NCBI RefSeq assembly: GCF_001426885.1
Contig: NZ_LMFP01000013.1
Span: forward strand, 110,574-174,573
DNA from: Pelomonas sp. Root1444
GTDB taxonomy: Bacteria > Pseudomonadota > Gammaproteobacteria > Burkholderiales > Burkholderiaceae_C
Reading direction: 5' to 3'
Length of the DNA: 64,000 nucleotides
Of this stretch, positions 49,456 to 57,165 are shown in pieces. Under the pieces are notes generated by a model. It made no database searches, had not been told where the DNA came from, and was given only the letters and a program-made list of their open reading frames with translations. How positions within the stretch are numbered: the stretch's first letter is position 1; the number at the start of each line of letters is the position of its first letter. Position numbers and translations under genes: made by a program.

Positions 49456-50265
49456 ATGGCTTCGGTGCCAACGACAGTATCTTTACCGAGTGAAGCAGAT
49501 TTGACGTCGCATATCGTCAATGTGCGACGGTATCACGAGGAGAATTTCTCTGAAGTGCAAGATGCGCTGACTCACGTTCAACGTGAGTTATATAGAGCCA
49601 CCCAATCCGAATCTCCCTCGGAAAGAACTATTACACGCCTATACACCATGCTGTCAGGCGTGTGGTGCGAAGCCCGTCTGCACAAATTGCTTTATGAACA
49701 AGGCGCTTTTGAAGACGCTGAGCGTGCGGTCATATATGCTCAAAGCAGTGTCGAGCAAAAGTGGAAGAAGGCCTTAGACGTTGCATTCCGCAAACACCAC
49801 GGCATTCCTCATCAGGTGGCGCTCAGCTCGGAAATTGTCGATTTCTCTCGATTGAAAATTTACGAGCAGGTGTTGGAGTGGATTGAAAAGTACTTTGTAT
49901 CAGTCATCGAACTCAGAAATAAAATTGCGCATGGTCAATGGGCAAAGCCGTTTATCAACCATCAAGCCGGCTGGTCCAGCAGCTTAGATTTTAAAATCGC
50001 AAACAATTCAATTGCGGCCCTAAAGGGCGAGAATCTTTTAACAATTGAGCGCAAGACAAAGCTGCTTCAGGACATAGCAGTCGCGATTAACAATCTAGCC
50101 GTGGACGGCCAGAGATACGGCGCCACAGATTTTGACCAGCAATATAAGCGTATCCACAGCGCCATTAAATCTCTTGAAAACGCTGATTTCCCGTCACACC
50201 GGCAGAAGTTGATTGACGGGTATAAAAATTCGGCGCTCCAAGCAAACGCTGGCGTTTGCATATAG
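49456..50265 (+). CDS. HEPN-like hypothetical protein (AT-rich, probably acquired)
   Basis: A 269-residue helical protein with no signal or membrane segment and no named family that I am sure of. It contains RNKIAHGQW (Arg154-x4-His159), the R-x4-6-H catalytic motif of HEPN ribonucleases and abortive-infection proteins, in a helical context as in those families. The gene is visibly AT-richer (about half G+C in lines I counted) than its surroundings and uses codons rare elsewhere here, such as AGA, ATA and TTA. No strong ribosome site. Neighbour of an AbiE toxin-antitoxin operon, so a defence role is plausible but inferred. Confidence 0.6.
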   Translation: MASVPTTVSLPSEADLTSHIVNVRRYHEENFSEVQDALTHVQRELYRATQSESPSERTITRLYTMLSGVWCEARLHKLLYEQGAFEDAERAVIYAQSSVEQKWKKALDVAFRKHHGIPHQVALSSEIVDFSRLKIYEQVLEWIEKYFVSVIELRNKIAHGQWAKPFINHQAGWSSSLDFKIANNSIAALKGENLLTIERKTKLLQDIAVAINNLAVDGQRYGATDFDQQYKRIHSAIKSLENADFPSHRQKLIDGYKNSALQANAGVCI

Positions 50266-50297
50266 CTGTCAAGACCCGCCTTTTTATGGCACCTTCA

Positions 50298-50658
50298 CGG
50301 CCGATGGCCGATGCTCGAAGCTGAGCACCCGAGCCAGCCGCCGGCCTCGCGCTTCCACAGGTGCACGAACTTCGCGCTCCTCCGAGCCGGGTTCGCCCTT
50401 GCGGGCAAAGACATGCCGACCATCTGCACGGCGCCGCCCTATATGGGATAGACCTCCAGGCTCCCCGGGACCAGCGTGCGCGTGACGCCGATGTCGCGCG
50501 GGCAGGACTTCAGGACCTTCACGGCTCGCCAAAACTGGCGCCCGCCTTGTCGCGATTGAACTCGGCGTCCTCCGTGAATAGGGCCCTGAACCTGCCCGAG
50601 TCGCAGGTCACGAAGGCCGCGTCGAAGAGCGCTGCGTCCATGCTGGCGAGCTCGTCAT
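50298..50658 (-). pseudogene. Decayed copy of the DUF4440 gene
   Basis: Reading the reverse strand, this segment aligns along its length with the intact gene at 52467-52943, including GRHVFARKGEPGSEE and RLARVLSFEHRPSA. At least two frameshifts break it (for example the segment after GSEE is in another frame and then returns), and the 5' part with the signal peptide is missing. It is in the same orientation as the intact copy, with the AbiE operon between them. Confidence 0.8.
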
Positions 50659-50697
50659 GGGATCACGAACCGAATGGCGAGTCCGGAAGTCATGATC

Positions 50698-50725
50698 GTG
50701 CACTACTTCTATACAACTAGTGCAC
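50698..50725. promoter_or_regulatory. Inverted repeat upstream of the AbiE operon (candidate autoregulatory site)
   Basis: A perfect inverted repeat, GTGCACTA / TAGTGCAC, with a 12-bp spacer containing a TATACA -10-like sequence, ending 17 bp before the antitoxin ATG. AbiEi antitoxins are known to bind inverted repeats in their own promoter; this site has the right form and place. Confidence 0.65.
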
Positions 50726-50742
50726 TTTGCTACCATCCCCAC

Positions 50743-51351
50743 ATGCCAGCCCAAAGCCGCGCCACCAAGCTGCTGCGCCTTGCCGCAAAGCAACCAGCGC
50801 TGTCCGCACGGGAACTGAACGAGGCTGGGTTCCCAGCGCGCACGCTCTCGCGCATGACGGCCAGTGGTCATCTCCGCCGGGTCGGCCGTGGGCTTTACGC
50901 CGGCACAGACACGCCGCCAAGCGCGCATCAGTCCGCCATCGAGGTGAGCAAGCTCGCGCCCAGGGCCGTGCTCTGCTTGCTGTCCGCGCTGGAGATCCAT
51001 GGCATCGGTGTCCAGGCTCCGTTCGAGGTCTGGATCGCTCTGCCGGCCGGCACCCATGCCCCCAAGGGCAGCACTGCAGCCCTGCGCGTCACGCGCCTGT
51101 CTGGCGCCGCCTTCACCGAAGGCATCGAGACCCACGTGCTCGACGGCGCGCCGGTGCGCGTCTATTCCCTCGCCAAGACCATCACCGACTGCTTCAAGCT
51201 GCGCGGCAAGGTGGGGCTGGACGTCGCGCTCGAAGCGCTGCGCGAAGCCTGGACGGAGCGCAAGGTGACGATGGACGAGCTGTGGAGCTTCGCCCAGATC
51301 AACCGCATGACCAACGTGATGCGGCCGTACCTGGAGGCGCTGGCGGCGTGA
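50743..51351 (+). CDS. abiEi: Type IV toxin-antitoxin system AbiEi family antitoxin
   Basis: A 202-residue protein with an N-terminal winged-helix domain (LSARELNEAGFPARTLSRMTASGHLRRVGRGLY) and a C-terminal AbiEi domain (VLCLLSALEIHGIG, VRVYSLAKTITDCFKLRGKVGLD). It represses its own promoter and counters the AbiEii toxin. GC-rich, unlike the HEPN-like gene next to it. The toxin gene overlaps its stop (GTGA), typical of the pair. Confidence 0.92.
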   Translation: MPAQSRATKLLRLAAKQPALSARELNEAGFPARTLSRMTASGHLRRVGRGLYAGTDTPPSAHQSAIEVSKLAPRAVLCLLSALEIHGIGVQAPFEVWIALPAGTHAPKGSTAALRVTRLSGAAFTEGIETHVLDGAPVRVYSLAKTITDCFKLRGKVGLDVALEALREAWTERKVTMDELWSFAQINRMTNVMRPYLEALAA

Positions 51352-52256
51352 GTGCCGACCGCTCTGCATCCGTGCTCGCCCGGCTGCTGAACCGGTCGCG
51401 CAGCACGGGCGAAAACTTCAACCTGCTGCTCTCGCGCTTCGTGATCGAGCGGCTGCTCTACCGGCTCTCGGTGTCGCCGCACGCCGGCCACTTTGTGCTC
51501 AAAGGCGCACTGCTGTTTGCGCTCTGGTACGACACGCCGCACCGGCCGACAAGGGACGCGGATCTGCTGGGCTTTGGTGCCGACGACGAAGAGACGCTCC
51601 GGGGCCGCTTCACCGACATCTGCGCCATAGCCGCCGAGGACGGTGTTCGGTACGACACCCAAAGCATGCGCATCGCCCCGATCCGCGAAGGCAAGGTCTA
51701 CGGCGGGCTGCGTCTGACCGTGACAGCGTTCATCGGCAATGCCCGCCTGCCCGTGCAGGTGGACATCGGCTTCGGCGACGCCATCACTCCCGCGCCAGAG
51801 AGGGTCGACTACCCCACCCTGCTCGACGACCTGGCCGCGCCCTCTCTGCGCACCTATCCCATCTACACGGTGATCGCCGAGAAGTTCCATGCGATGGCTG
51901 TGCTCGGCATGAACAACACCCGGATGAAGGACTTCTTCGACCTGGCCGTCATCGCACGCACGTCTGAACTGGATGGCGACACCCTGGCCAGCGCCCTGCA
52001 AGCTACGTTCGAGCGCCGGGCAACCGCAACGCCCGACACCAGCCCTGTAGCGTTGACGCCAGCCTTCGCCACCGATCCCGCGAAGATGAAGCAATGGCGG
52101 GCCTTCCTGTCCAAGGCCGGGCTCAAGGACCAAGCGCTGGCGGACGTGGCGGCACTGATTGGCGATCTCCTGCTGCTACCGATGCGGGCCGCAGCAAGGG
52201 GTGCCCGAATCGACGCAGTCTGGAATCCAGCCTCAGGCCAGTGGACAGAGCGCTGA
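51348..52256 (+). CDS. abiEii: AbiEii/AbiGii family nucleotidyltransferase toxin
   Basis: A 302-residue nucleotidyltransferase. Motifs: FVLKGALLFALWYDTPHRPTRDADLLGF, holding the Lys-Gly and Asp-x-Asp-type metal site (RDADLL), then VQVDIGFGD and a conserved Lys/His-containing YTVIAEKFHAM, plus RMKDFFDLAVIA. The type IV AbiE toxin causes growth arrest, giving abortive phage defence in known cases. GTG start overlaps the antitoxin stop by 4 bp. Confidence 0.92.
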   Translation: MSADRSASVLARLLNRSRSTGENFNLLLSRFVIERLLYRLSVSPHAGHFVLKGALLFALWYDTPHRPTRDADLLGFGADDEETLRGRFTDICAIAAEDGVRYDTQSMRIAPIREGKVYGGLRLTVTAFIGNARLPVQVDIGFGDAITPAPERVDYPTLLDDLAAPSLRTYPIYTVIAEKFHAMAVLGMNNTRMKDFFDLAVIARTSELDGDTLASALQATFERRATATPDTSPVALTPAFATDPAKMKQWRAFLSKAGLKDQALADVAALIGDLLLLPMRAAARGARIDAVWNPASGQWTER

Positions 52257-52263
52257 TGGGTCT

Positions 52264-52465
52264 TGGCTCGCCGAGCGGGCCGACCATCGCTGCCCGCACT
52301 CCGCCGGCACCCTCTCCGACGATCACGTTCCACAGCTTGTCGGTCTCGGCCTGGTCCTCCGTCTCGATCTGGCACGAGGACGCCTCGCTGTGCCTGAACT
52401 CGAGGCCGCCGTTCAGGCCGATGCAAGGGATGCCGAAATCAGCGAACTCGACCGTGATCACGTGA
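52264..52465 (-). pseudogene. Remnant of a PhnB-like VOC-family gene
   Basis: The reverse strand reads VITVEFADFGIPCIGLNGGLEFRHSE, then SCQIETEDQAETDKLWNVI, which follows the order of PhnB/VOC-superfamily proteins (metal-binding FNGG, SFQV, CEDQAEVDRYW). Only about 60 residues are kept before the frame drifts (a later piece, ECGQRW-like, is in another frame), and neither end is present. Confidence 0.7.
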
Positions 52466-52466
52466 C

Positions 52467-52943
52467 TTAAGGCGCCCTGGCCGCCGAGGGCCGATGGTCG
52501 AAGCTCAGCACCCGCGCCAGCCGCCACCCCCCAGCTTCGCGTTTCCACAGGTGCACGAACTTCGCCTCTTCCGAACCGGGTTCGCCCTTGCGGGCAAAGA
52601 TGTGCCGGCCCGTCTGCACGGCGCCATAGCCTTGCATCGGATAGACCTCTAGGCTTCTCGGGACGAGCGTGCGGGTGACGCCGTTGTCGCGAGGGCATGA
52701 CTTCAAGACCTTCGCCGCCTCACCAAAACTGGCGCCGGTCTTGTCGTGATAGAACTCGGCGTCCTCCGTGAAGAGGGCCCTGAACCTGCCCGCGTCGCAG
52801 GTCACGAAGGCCGCCTCGAAGAGCGCGGCGTCCATGCCGGCGAGTTCGTCGTAGAGCGGTCCTGAATGGGCGGTGTCCTGCGCCAGACAGGGCAGGGACA
52901 GGGCCGCCGACAAGAGGCCGGCCATTGTCAAAACGGAGCGCAT
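52467..52943 (-). CDS. DUF4440 / NTF2-like secreted protein
   Basis: A 158-residue exported protein: signal peptide MRSVLTMAGLLSAALSLPCLA, then a SnoaL/DUF4440 fold (ALFEAAFVTCDAGRFRALFTEDAEFYHDKTG, HIFARKGEPGSEEAKFVHLWKREAGGWRLARVLSFDH). NTF2-like folds serve as small enzymes or ligand binders; function not known. It is the intact partner of the decayed copy on the other side of the AbiE operon. Start chosen at 52943, where the signal peptide begins. Confidence 0.85.
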   Translation of the reverse strand: MRSVLTMAGLLSAALSLPCLAQDTAHSGPLYDELAGMDAALFEAAFVTCDAGRFRALFTEDAEFYHDKTGASFGEAAKVLKSCPRDNGVTRTLVPRSLEVYPMQGYGAVQTGRHIFARKGEPGSEEAKFVHLWKREAGGWRLARVLSFDHRPSAARAP

Positions 52944-53035
52944 GGTTATTCCCTGGGGGGCTGCAACCGGCGCAGTTTGCAAAGCTCACCCTTGCTTGGC
53001 GCGCAGCAAGCGATGAAACGCGCGTTCCGGCGGCT

Positions 53036-53079
53036 GTGCCGGAGATGTGCCGGAGATGTGCCGGAGATGTGCCGGAGAT
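53036..53079. repeat. Tandem repeat, four perfect 11-bp copies
   Basis: GTGCCGGAGAT is repeated four times exactly, followed by a degenerate fifth copy (TAGCCGGAC). It lies about 90 bp before the DUF4440 start on the other strand, in a gap without genes. It has no spacers, so it is not a CRISPR array; slippage in the count between strains is likely. Confidence 0.9.
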
Positions 53080-53115
53080 TAGCCGGACGGCCGTCGCCCT
53101 GAGCCGCATCCCAGC

Positions 53116-53274
53116 CTACAACCGCCCCATCAGCAGCAGCACCACGAGGATCACCAGCACCAGCCCGAGGCCGCCGGAGGGCCCGTAGCCCCAGCCGCGG
53201 CTGTGCGGCCACGCCGGGATGACGCCGATGAGCAGAAGAACGACAAGGATCAAAAGGATGGTGCCAACACTCAT
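53116..53274 (-). CDS. DUF3309 family small membrane protein
   Basis: A 52-residue protein: two hydrophobic segments (TILLILVVLLLIGVIP and LGLVLVILVVLLLMG) around a WPHSRGWGYGPSGG turn, the DUF3309 pattern. Function unknown; family members are often stress-linked. AGGAG precedes the ATG at 53274. Confidence 0.9.
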   Translation of the reverse strand: MSVGTILLILVVLLLIGVIPAWPHSRGWGYGPSGGLGLVLVILVVLLLMGRL

Positions 53275-53403
53275 GATGTGTCTCCTGGTGGTGATGGGCC
53301 ACTGATGAGCGGGTGGCCGGCCGTGGCTCGAATGTCGGCTGCCCATGCAGGCGCGGGTGTAGGAACGGAGCGCGAACCACCCGTAGGCAGCCAGGCCGAT
53401 CGC

Positions 53404-53877
53404 TCAGCTGCGCCGCGGTTTCATCGACAGCGCCACGACGGCGATCCCCGCCGCGACCACCAGCGCGTCTTCGATCAGCCCGCTGCGGGTCTGGCCGATG
53501 CGACTCATGGCCTGCTTGCGGGCCGCCAGCGTGGCGTAGGCCAGCGGGACGGCGGTGCCCACCGCGGCAGCAGCGCCTGCGCGCTCCCGGCCCTGCGGCG
53601 CCAGGGCCGCGCCGGCGATGCCCGCACTCATGACGCGCGCCAGCAGCCCCAGGAAGACGGTGCGGTCGGGCGCCGATTTCATCTTGTCGCCCAGCAACTC
53701 GCCCGCCCCCATGGCCAGTGCGCCGTACTTCACCACCGGGTGGTCCAGCAGGACGAGCTGGCCCGGCGTTCGGCGCCCGGCAAGGCGGGCGGCGGCGATG
53801 GAGGCCATGGGCGTCATCGAGCGTGAGCTCGCCACGGCGCCGATCAGGACGGAGGAGAGAAGGCTGCGGAGGTTCAT
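53404..53877 (-). CDS. DUF4126-like membrane protein
   Basis: A 157-residue protein with about four hydrophobic segments; SRSMTPMASIAAARLAG and ALAMGAGELLGDKM resemble DUF4126 proteins. Function unknown. Probably in the inner membrane. The next gene on this strand, upstream, encodes a small secreted protein. Confidence 0.7.
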   Translation of the reverse strand: MNLRSLLSSVLIGAVASSRSMTPMASIAAARLAGRRTPGQLVLLDHPVVKYGALAMGAGELLGDKMKSAPDRTVFLGLLARVMSAGIAGAALAPQGRERAGAAAAVGTAVPLAYATLAARKQAMSRIGQTRSGLIEDALVVAAGIAVVALSMKPRRS

Positions 53878-53924
53878 GGTGTGTCGCCTTTCAAGGGGCG
53901 TGCAGGGCGGGCCGAATGGCGCGA

Positions 53925-54329
53925 TCAGCGCGCCGCCTTCACGGGCGCCGAGGCCGCCAGCGCGCGCTCGCAGGCCGCCTTTTCAGCGCCGCTGCGCGCG
54001 AGGCACCGAGCCGCGTCGTCGTTGACGGTGCCTGGCCTGCTGCCGGCAGGCGCCGAGGCGCTGAGGGCGGGCAAGGTGCTGTTCCGGGACTTGAGCGGCA
54101 CGGAGATCTGCGGGATCACCCGTTCCTCGGGCCGCTGCACGCCGGGCTCCTTGGCGTTCTCGGCCGCGGTGATGGCCGGGTTGCGGGCCGGCATCGCCCG
54201 TGAGGCCGCGCCGGCGGGCGTGGGCGCCGAAGCAGCCGACGCGGCAGGCACGGTCGATTGGGCGCTTGCAGCGCCGGCGACCCCCGCCGCCACGATGCCG
54301 CCGAGGATGAAGCCGTGGACGAATCTCAT
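53925..54329 (-). CDS. Hypothetical secreted Ala-rich protein
   Basis: A 134-residue protein: signal peptide MRFVHGFILGGIVAAGVAGAASA, then a low-complexity Ala/Pro/Ser region, RPEERVIPQISVPLK and a C-terminal segment with two Cys (CLARSGAEKAACERAL) that could form one disulfide. No family recognised. Confidence 0.65.
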   Translation of the reverse strand: MRFVHGFILGGIVAAGVAGAASAQSTVPAASAASAPTPAGAASRAMPARNPAITAAENAKEPGVQRPEERVIPQISVPLKSRNSTLPALSASAPAGSRPGTVNDDAARCLARSGAEKAACERALAASAPVKAAR

Positions 54330-54459
54330 GGGGCACCGCGCAGGTCAGTTGCGATGCGGTCAGTCTCCCGCCGCGCGCGGCGCCTGCTTGTAGGAGGCCG
54401 GCTTGCGATCCATGGCGCGGCTTCCGATACCGGCCGGGCAAGCGCCCTTCAAGAGCCCC

Positions 54460-55167
54460 TCAAGACACGCCCAGGCTGCGCGCTGCCAGGCCGCCCCGCA
54501 GCACGGCCACGCCGTCCAGCAGCCGCAGCAGCACCCAGCCCAAGGCCACGCAAACCCACACCGCCCACAGCACGTGGCTGAGGAAGTGGGCCCCGCGGGC
54601 CAGCTGGGCCAAGCTGGCCAGGCCGATGCTCAGCGCCACCAGCGCCCAGGCGCGCCGGCCCCAGATCCAGGCGAACGGGGCGAATGCGGCCGCGCCGGCG
54701 GTGTGGCCGGACGGGAAGCAGTGGCCCGGGCCGCCGTCGCCGCGGGTCCAGTCCCAGTGCGACACCCAGGGCGCGCTGCCGCCGAAATCCTGCAGGCTCC
54801 ACGGGCAGCTGCTGTGGCTCAGGCTCTTCAGCGCCGGCACGACGACCAGCAGCAACAGGCCGGCGATCAGCGCCTGGCGCCGCGCGCGGCGCGACGGGCC
54901 GCGCGCCGCCGGCTGCCGGCGCCAGGCATCCAGGGCCAGGCCCAGCCAGACGGCGATCCACAGGTTGCGCAGGCCGCCGTGCAGCAGATCGCGCGACCAG
55001 AAGGCCTCACGGGCCGCAAATCCCGCCGCGTTGCCGAAGCAGCGTGCGAACGCCATATCCAGCCCGCTGGCATCCCAGGCCACCACCAGCAACAAGCCGG
55101 CGGCAAGGCCGAGGACAGTGCGGCGGTGCTGGGCGGCGGCGGACGGTGCAAACGGCATGGCCGCCAT
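54460..55167 (-). CDS. PAP2 family phosphatase (lipid A/undecaprenyl-type)
   Basis: A 235-residue membrane protein with about five or six hydrophobic segments and PAP2 motifs: KSLSHSSCPW (first motif is non-standard), CFPSGHTAGAAAF and ARGAHFLSHVLWA. These supply the catalytic Ser-Gly-His and His. Relatives remove or move phosphate on lipid A or undecaprenyl pyrophosphate. Divergent from an OmpR-family two-component system, so control by it is likely. Confidence 0.88.
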   Translation of the reverse strand: MAAMPFAPSAAAQHRRTVLGLAAGLLLVVAWDASGLDMAFARCFGNAAGFAAREAFWSRDLLHGGLRNLWIAVWLGLALDAWRRQPAARGPSRRARRQALIAGLLLLVVVPALKSLSHSSCPWSLQDFGGSAPWVSHWDWTRGDGGPGHCFPSGHTAGAAAFAPFAWIWGRRAWALVALSIGLASLAQLARGAHFLSHVLWAVWVCVALGWVLLRLLDGVAVLRGGLAARSLGVS

Positions 55168-55221
55168 TGCAGGGCGCGTCGCTGAAGCGAGCCTGAAGCG
55201 CCCGCGTGCTACGGTGGCGGC

Positions 55222-55896
55222 ATGAGGCTGTTACTGCTCGAAGACGACCCCATCCTGGGGGAGGGGCTGCGCGACTACCTGGCCGCGGAAGGCCACGTCG
55301 TCGACTGGTGCCGCAACCTGGCGACCGCCCGCGCGACGCTGCATGGCGAGCCCTTCGACGCCTGGCTGCTGGACTGGCAGCTGCCCGACGGCTCGGGCCG
55401 GCTGTGGCTGAGCGAGCTGCGCCGCGCCGGCCAGCAGACCCCCGCGCTGCTGCTGACCGCGCGCGACGCGCTGGCCGACCGCATCGACGGCCTGGACGCC
55501 GGCGCCGACGACTACCTGGTGAAGCCCTTCGCACCTGAGGAGCTGGCCGCCCGGTTGCGCGGGCTGCTGCGCCGCCAGCAGGGCGGCGCCCAGGGCCTGC
55601 GCCTGCAGCATGGCGTGCAGGTGGACCTGGCAGGCCGGCGGGCCTGGTTCGGCGGCGCGGCCGTGGAGCTGACGGCGCGCGAATGGGCGGTGCTGGAGGC
55701 GTTGGGCCTGCGCGCCGGCCGCTGGGTGGGCAAGGAGGCACTGGAACGCCTGGTGCTCGGCTTCAGCGCCGAGCCGGCCGCCAGCAATGCGCTGGAGGTG
55801 CATGTGGCCAACCTGCGGCGCAAGCTGGGCCGCGACAGCATCGAGTCGCGCCGCGGCATGGGCTACCGCGTGCACGCCGAAGCGGGCCATGGCTGA
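55222..55896 (+). CDS. OmpR-family response regulator (PmrA/QseB-like)
   Basis: A 224-residue regulator: receiver (RLLLLEDDPILGEGLRDYL, phospho-acceptor Asp51 in LLDWQLPDG, Lys in DDYLVKPFAPEELAAR) and a C-terminal winged helix (NALEVHVANLRRKLGRDSIE, RGMGYRV). It overlaps the histidine kinase gene by 8 bp. Divergent from PAP2 with a short shared promoter of about 54 bp. Confidence 0.95.
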   Translation: MRLLLLEDDPILGEGLRDYLAAEGHVVDWCRNLATARATLHGEPFDAWLLDWQLPDGSGRLWLSELRRAGQQTPALLLTARDALADRIDGLDAGADDYLVKPFAPEELAARLRGLLRRQQGGAQGLRLQHGVQVDLAGRRAWFGGAAVELTAREWAVLEALGLRAGRWVGKEALERLVLGFSAEPAASNALEVHVANLRRKLGRDSIESRRGMGYRVHAEAGHG

Positions 55897-57160
55897 GCCG
55901 CCGCCGCTCGCGTCGATTTCCCGCCGCCTGCTGTGGGTTACGGGGCTGGGCAGCCTGCTCATCGCGCTGGCCGTCACCGCAGCGGCGGCCCTGACGGTGG
56001 ACGCCGAGGTGGACGAGCTGCTCGACGACGGCCTGAAGGCCAGCGCCGCGCAGCTGAGCCCGCTGCTGCTGGAGTCCGGCGCCGCGGCCCACCCGACGCC
56101 GGCCGACGGGGACGATGAGCTGCGCTTCGCCTGGGCGTGGTTCGACACCGCCGGCCGCCTGGTGCGCGCCAGCCCGGGCGCACAGCCGGTCGACTGGCAG
56201 CCGTTGGCGCCCGGCTTTGCGGACCGGCGGCACTGGCGGCTCTACGGCCTGGGCCTGCAAGGCGGCCGGGGCCTGCTGGTGGTGGCCCAGACGCGGGCCG
56301 AACGCAAGGAGGTGCGGCGCGAGGTGGCCAGCCATGCGCTGCTGGCCGCGCTGGCGCTGGCGCTGCTGGGCCTGCCGCTGCTGGCCTGGCGAGCGCAGCA
56401 GGAACTGCGGCCGCTGCGGCGCCTGGCGGCCGCCCTGGCCGGGTTCGACGCCGCGAAGACCGACCCGCGCGAGCTGGCGGCACAGCTGGGCCCGCCCGCG
56501 AGCGCCGAGCTGTGGCCCGTGCATGACGCACTGCGGCAGATCGGCGAGCGCCTGGGCCAGCGGCTGGCGCTGGAGCGTGAGTTCACGGCGCAGTCGGCGC
56601 ACCTGTTGCGCACGCCGCTGGCGGGCATGGAGGCGCAGCTGGCCGTGGCCCTGAAGGAGCTGCCCGGCCAGCCGCGGCTGCAGCGCGTGCGGGACGCGAG
56701 CCGGCGCCTGCAACACCTGCTGCTGGCGCTGCTGCGGCTGTTCCGCAGCACGCCGGACCTGCGGCGCGAGCCGCTGGACGCCCGCGCACTGCTGGCGGGG
56801 CTGCCGCTGGGCGACTTGCAGCTGCAGGAGGGCCCGCCCTGCCCGCTGGATGCCGACGCCGAGCTGCTGGCGGCGGCGCTGCTGAACCTGGTCGACAACG
56901 CGCAGCGCCACGGCGCGACGCGGCTGTGGCTGGCCCAGCCGCACGACGGCGCGCTGTTGTTGACCGACGACGGCACCGGCCTCAGCGACGCCGAGCGCCA
57001 GGCGCTGCGGCAGCGCCTGGCCGCGGGCTCGCCCGACCAGGGCCTGGGCCTGCGCCTGGCCCAACGGGTGGCCGACGCCCATGGCGGCGGACTGGCGTTG
57101 CCCGACAGCCCCGCGGGCTTCGCGGTGCTGCTGGACCTGCGCGCCGCGGGCGGGGGCTGA
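55889..57160 (+). CDS. Sensor histidine kinase (PmrB/QseC-like)
   Basis: A 423-residue kinase with two membrane helices (about residues 13-35 and 145-170) flanking a periplasmic domain, then the HisKA core with phospho-acceptor His238 in QSAHLLRTPLAGME, N-box LLNLVDNAQRHGA and G-box DDGTGLSDAE. The ATG at 55889 lies inside the regulator gene, which implies coupled translation. The pair plus the PAP2 gene suggests envelope modification; stimulus unknown. Confidence 0.93.
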   Translation: MAEPPPLASISRRLLWVTGLGSLLIALAVTAAAALTVDAEVDELLDDGLKASAAQLSPLLLESGAAAHPTPADGDDELRFAWAWFDTAGRLVRASPGAQPVDWQPLAPGFADRRHWRLYGLGLQGGRGLLVVAQTRAERKEVRREVASHALLAALALALLGLPLLAWRAQQELRPLRRLAAALAGFDAAKTDPRELAAQLGPPASAELWPVHDALRQIGERLGQRLALEREFTAQSAHLLRTPLAGMEAQLAVALKELPGQPRLQRVRDASRRLQHLLLALLRLFRSTPDLRREPLDARALLAGLPLGDLQLQEGPPCPLDADAELLAAALLNLVDNAQRHGATRLWLAQPHDGALLLTDDGTGLSDAERQALRQRLAAGSPDQGLGLRLAQRVADAHGGGLALPDSPAGFAVLLDLRAAGGG

Positions 57161-57165
57161 GCCCG

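Noticed and set aside
53036-53085. A CRISPR array
   Set aside because: The units are 11 bp, contiguous and without spacers, and no cas gene is near.
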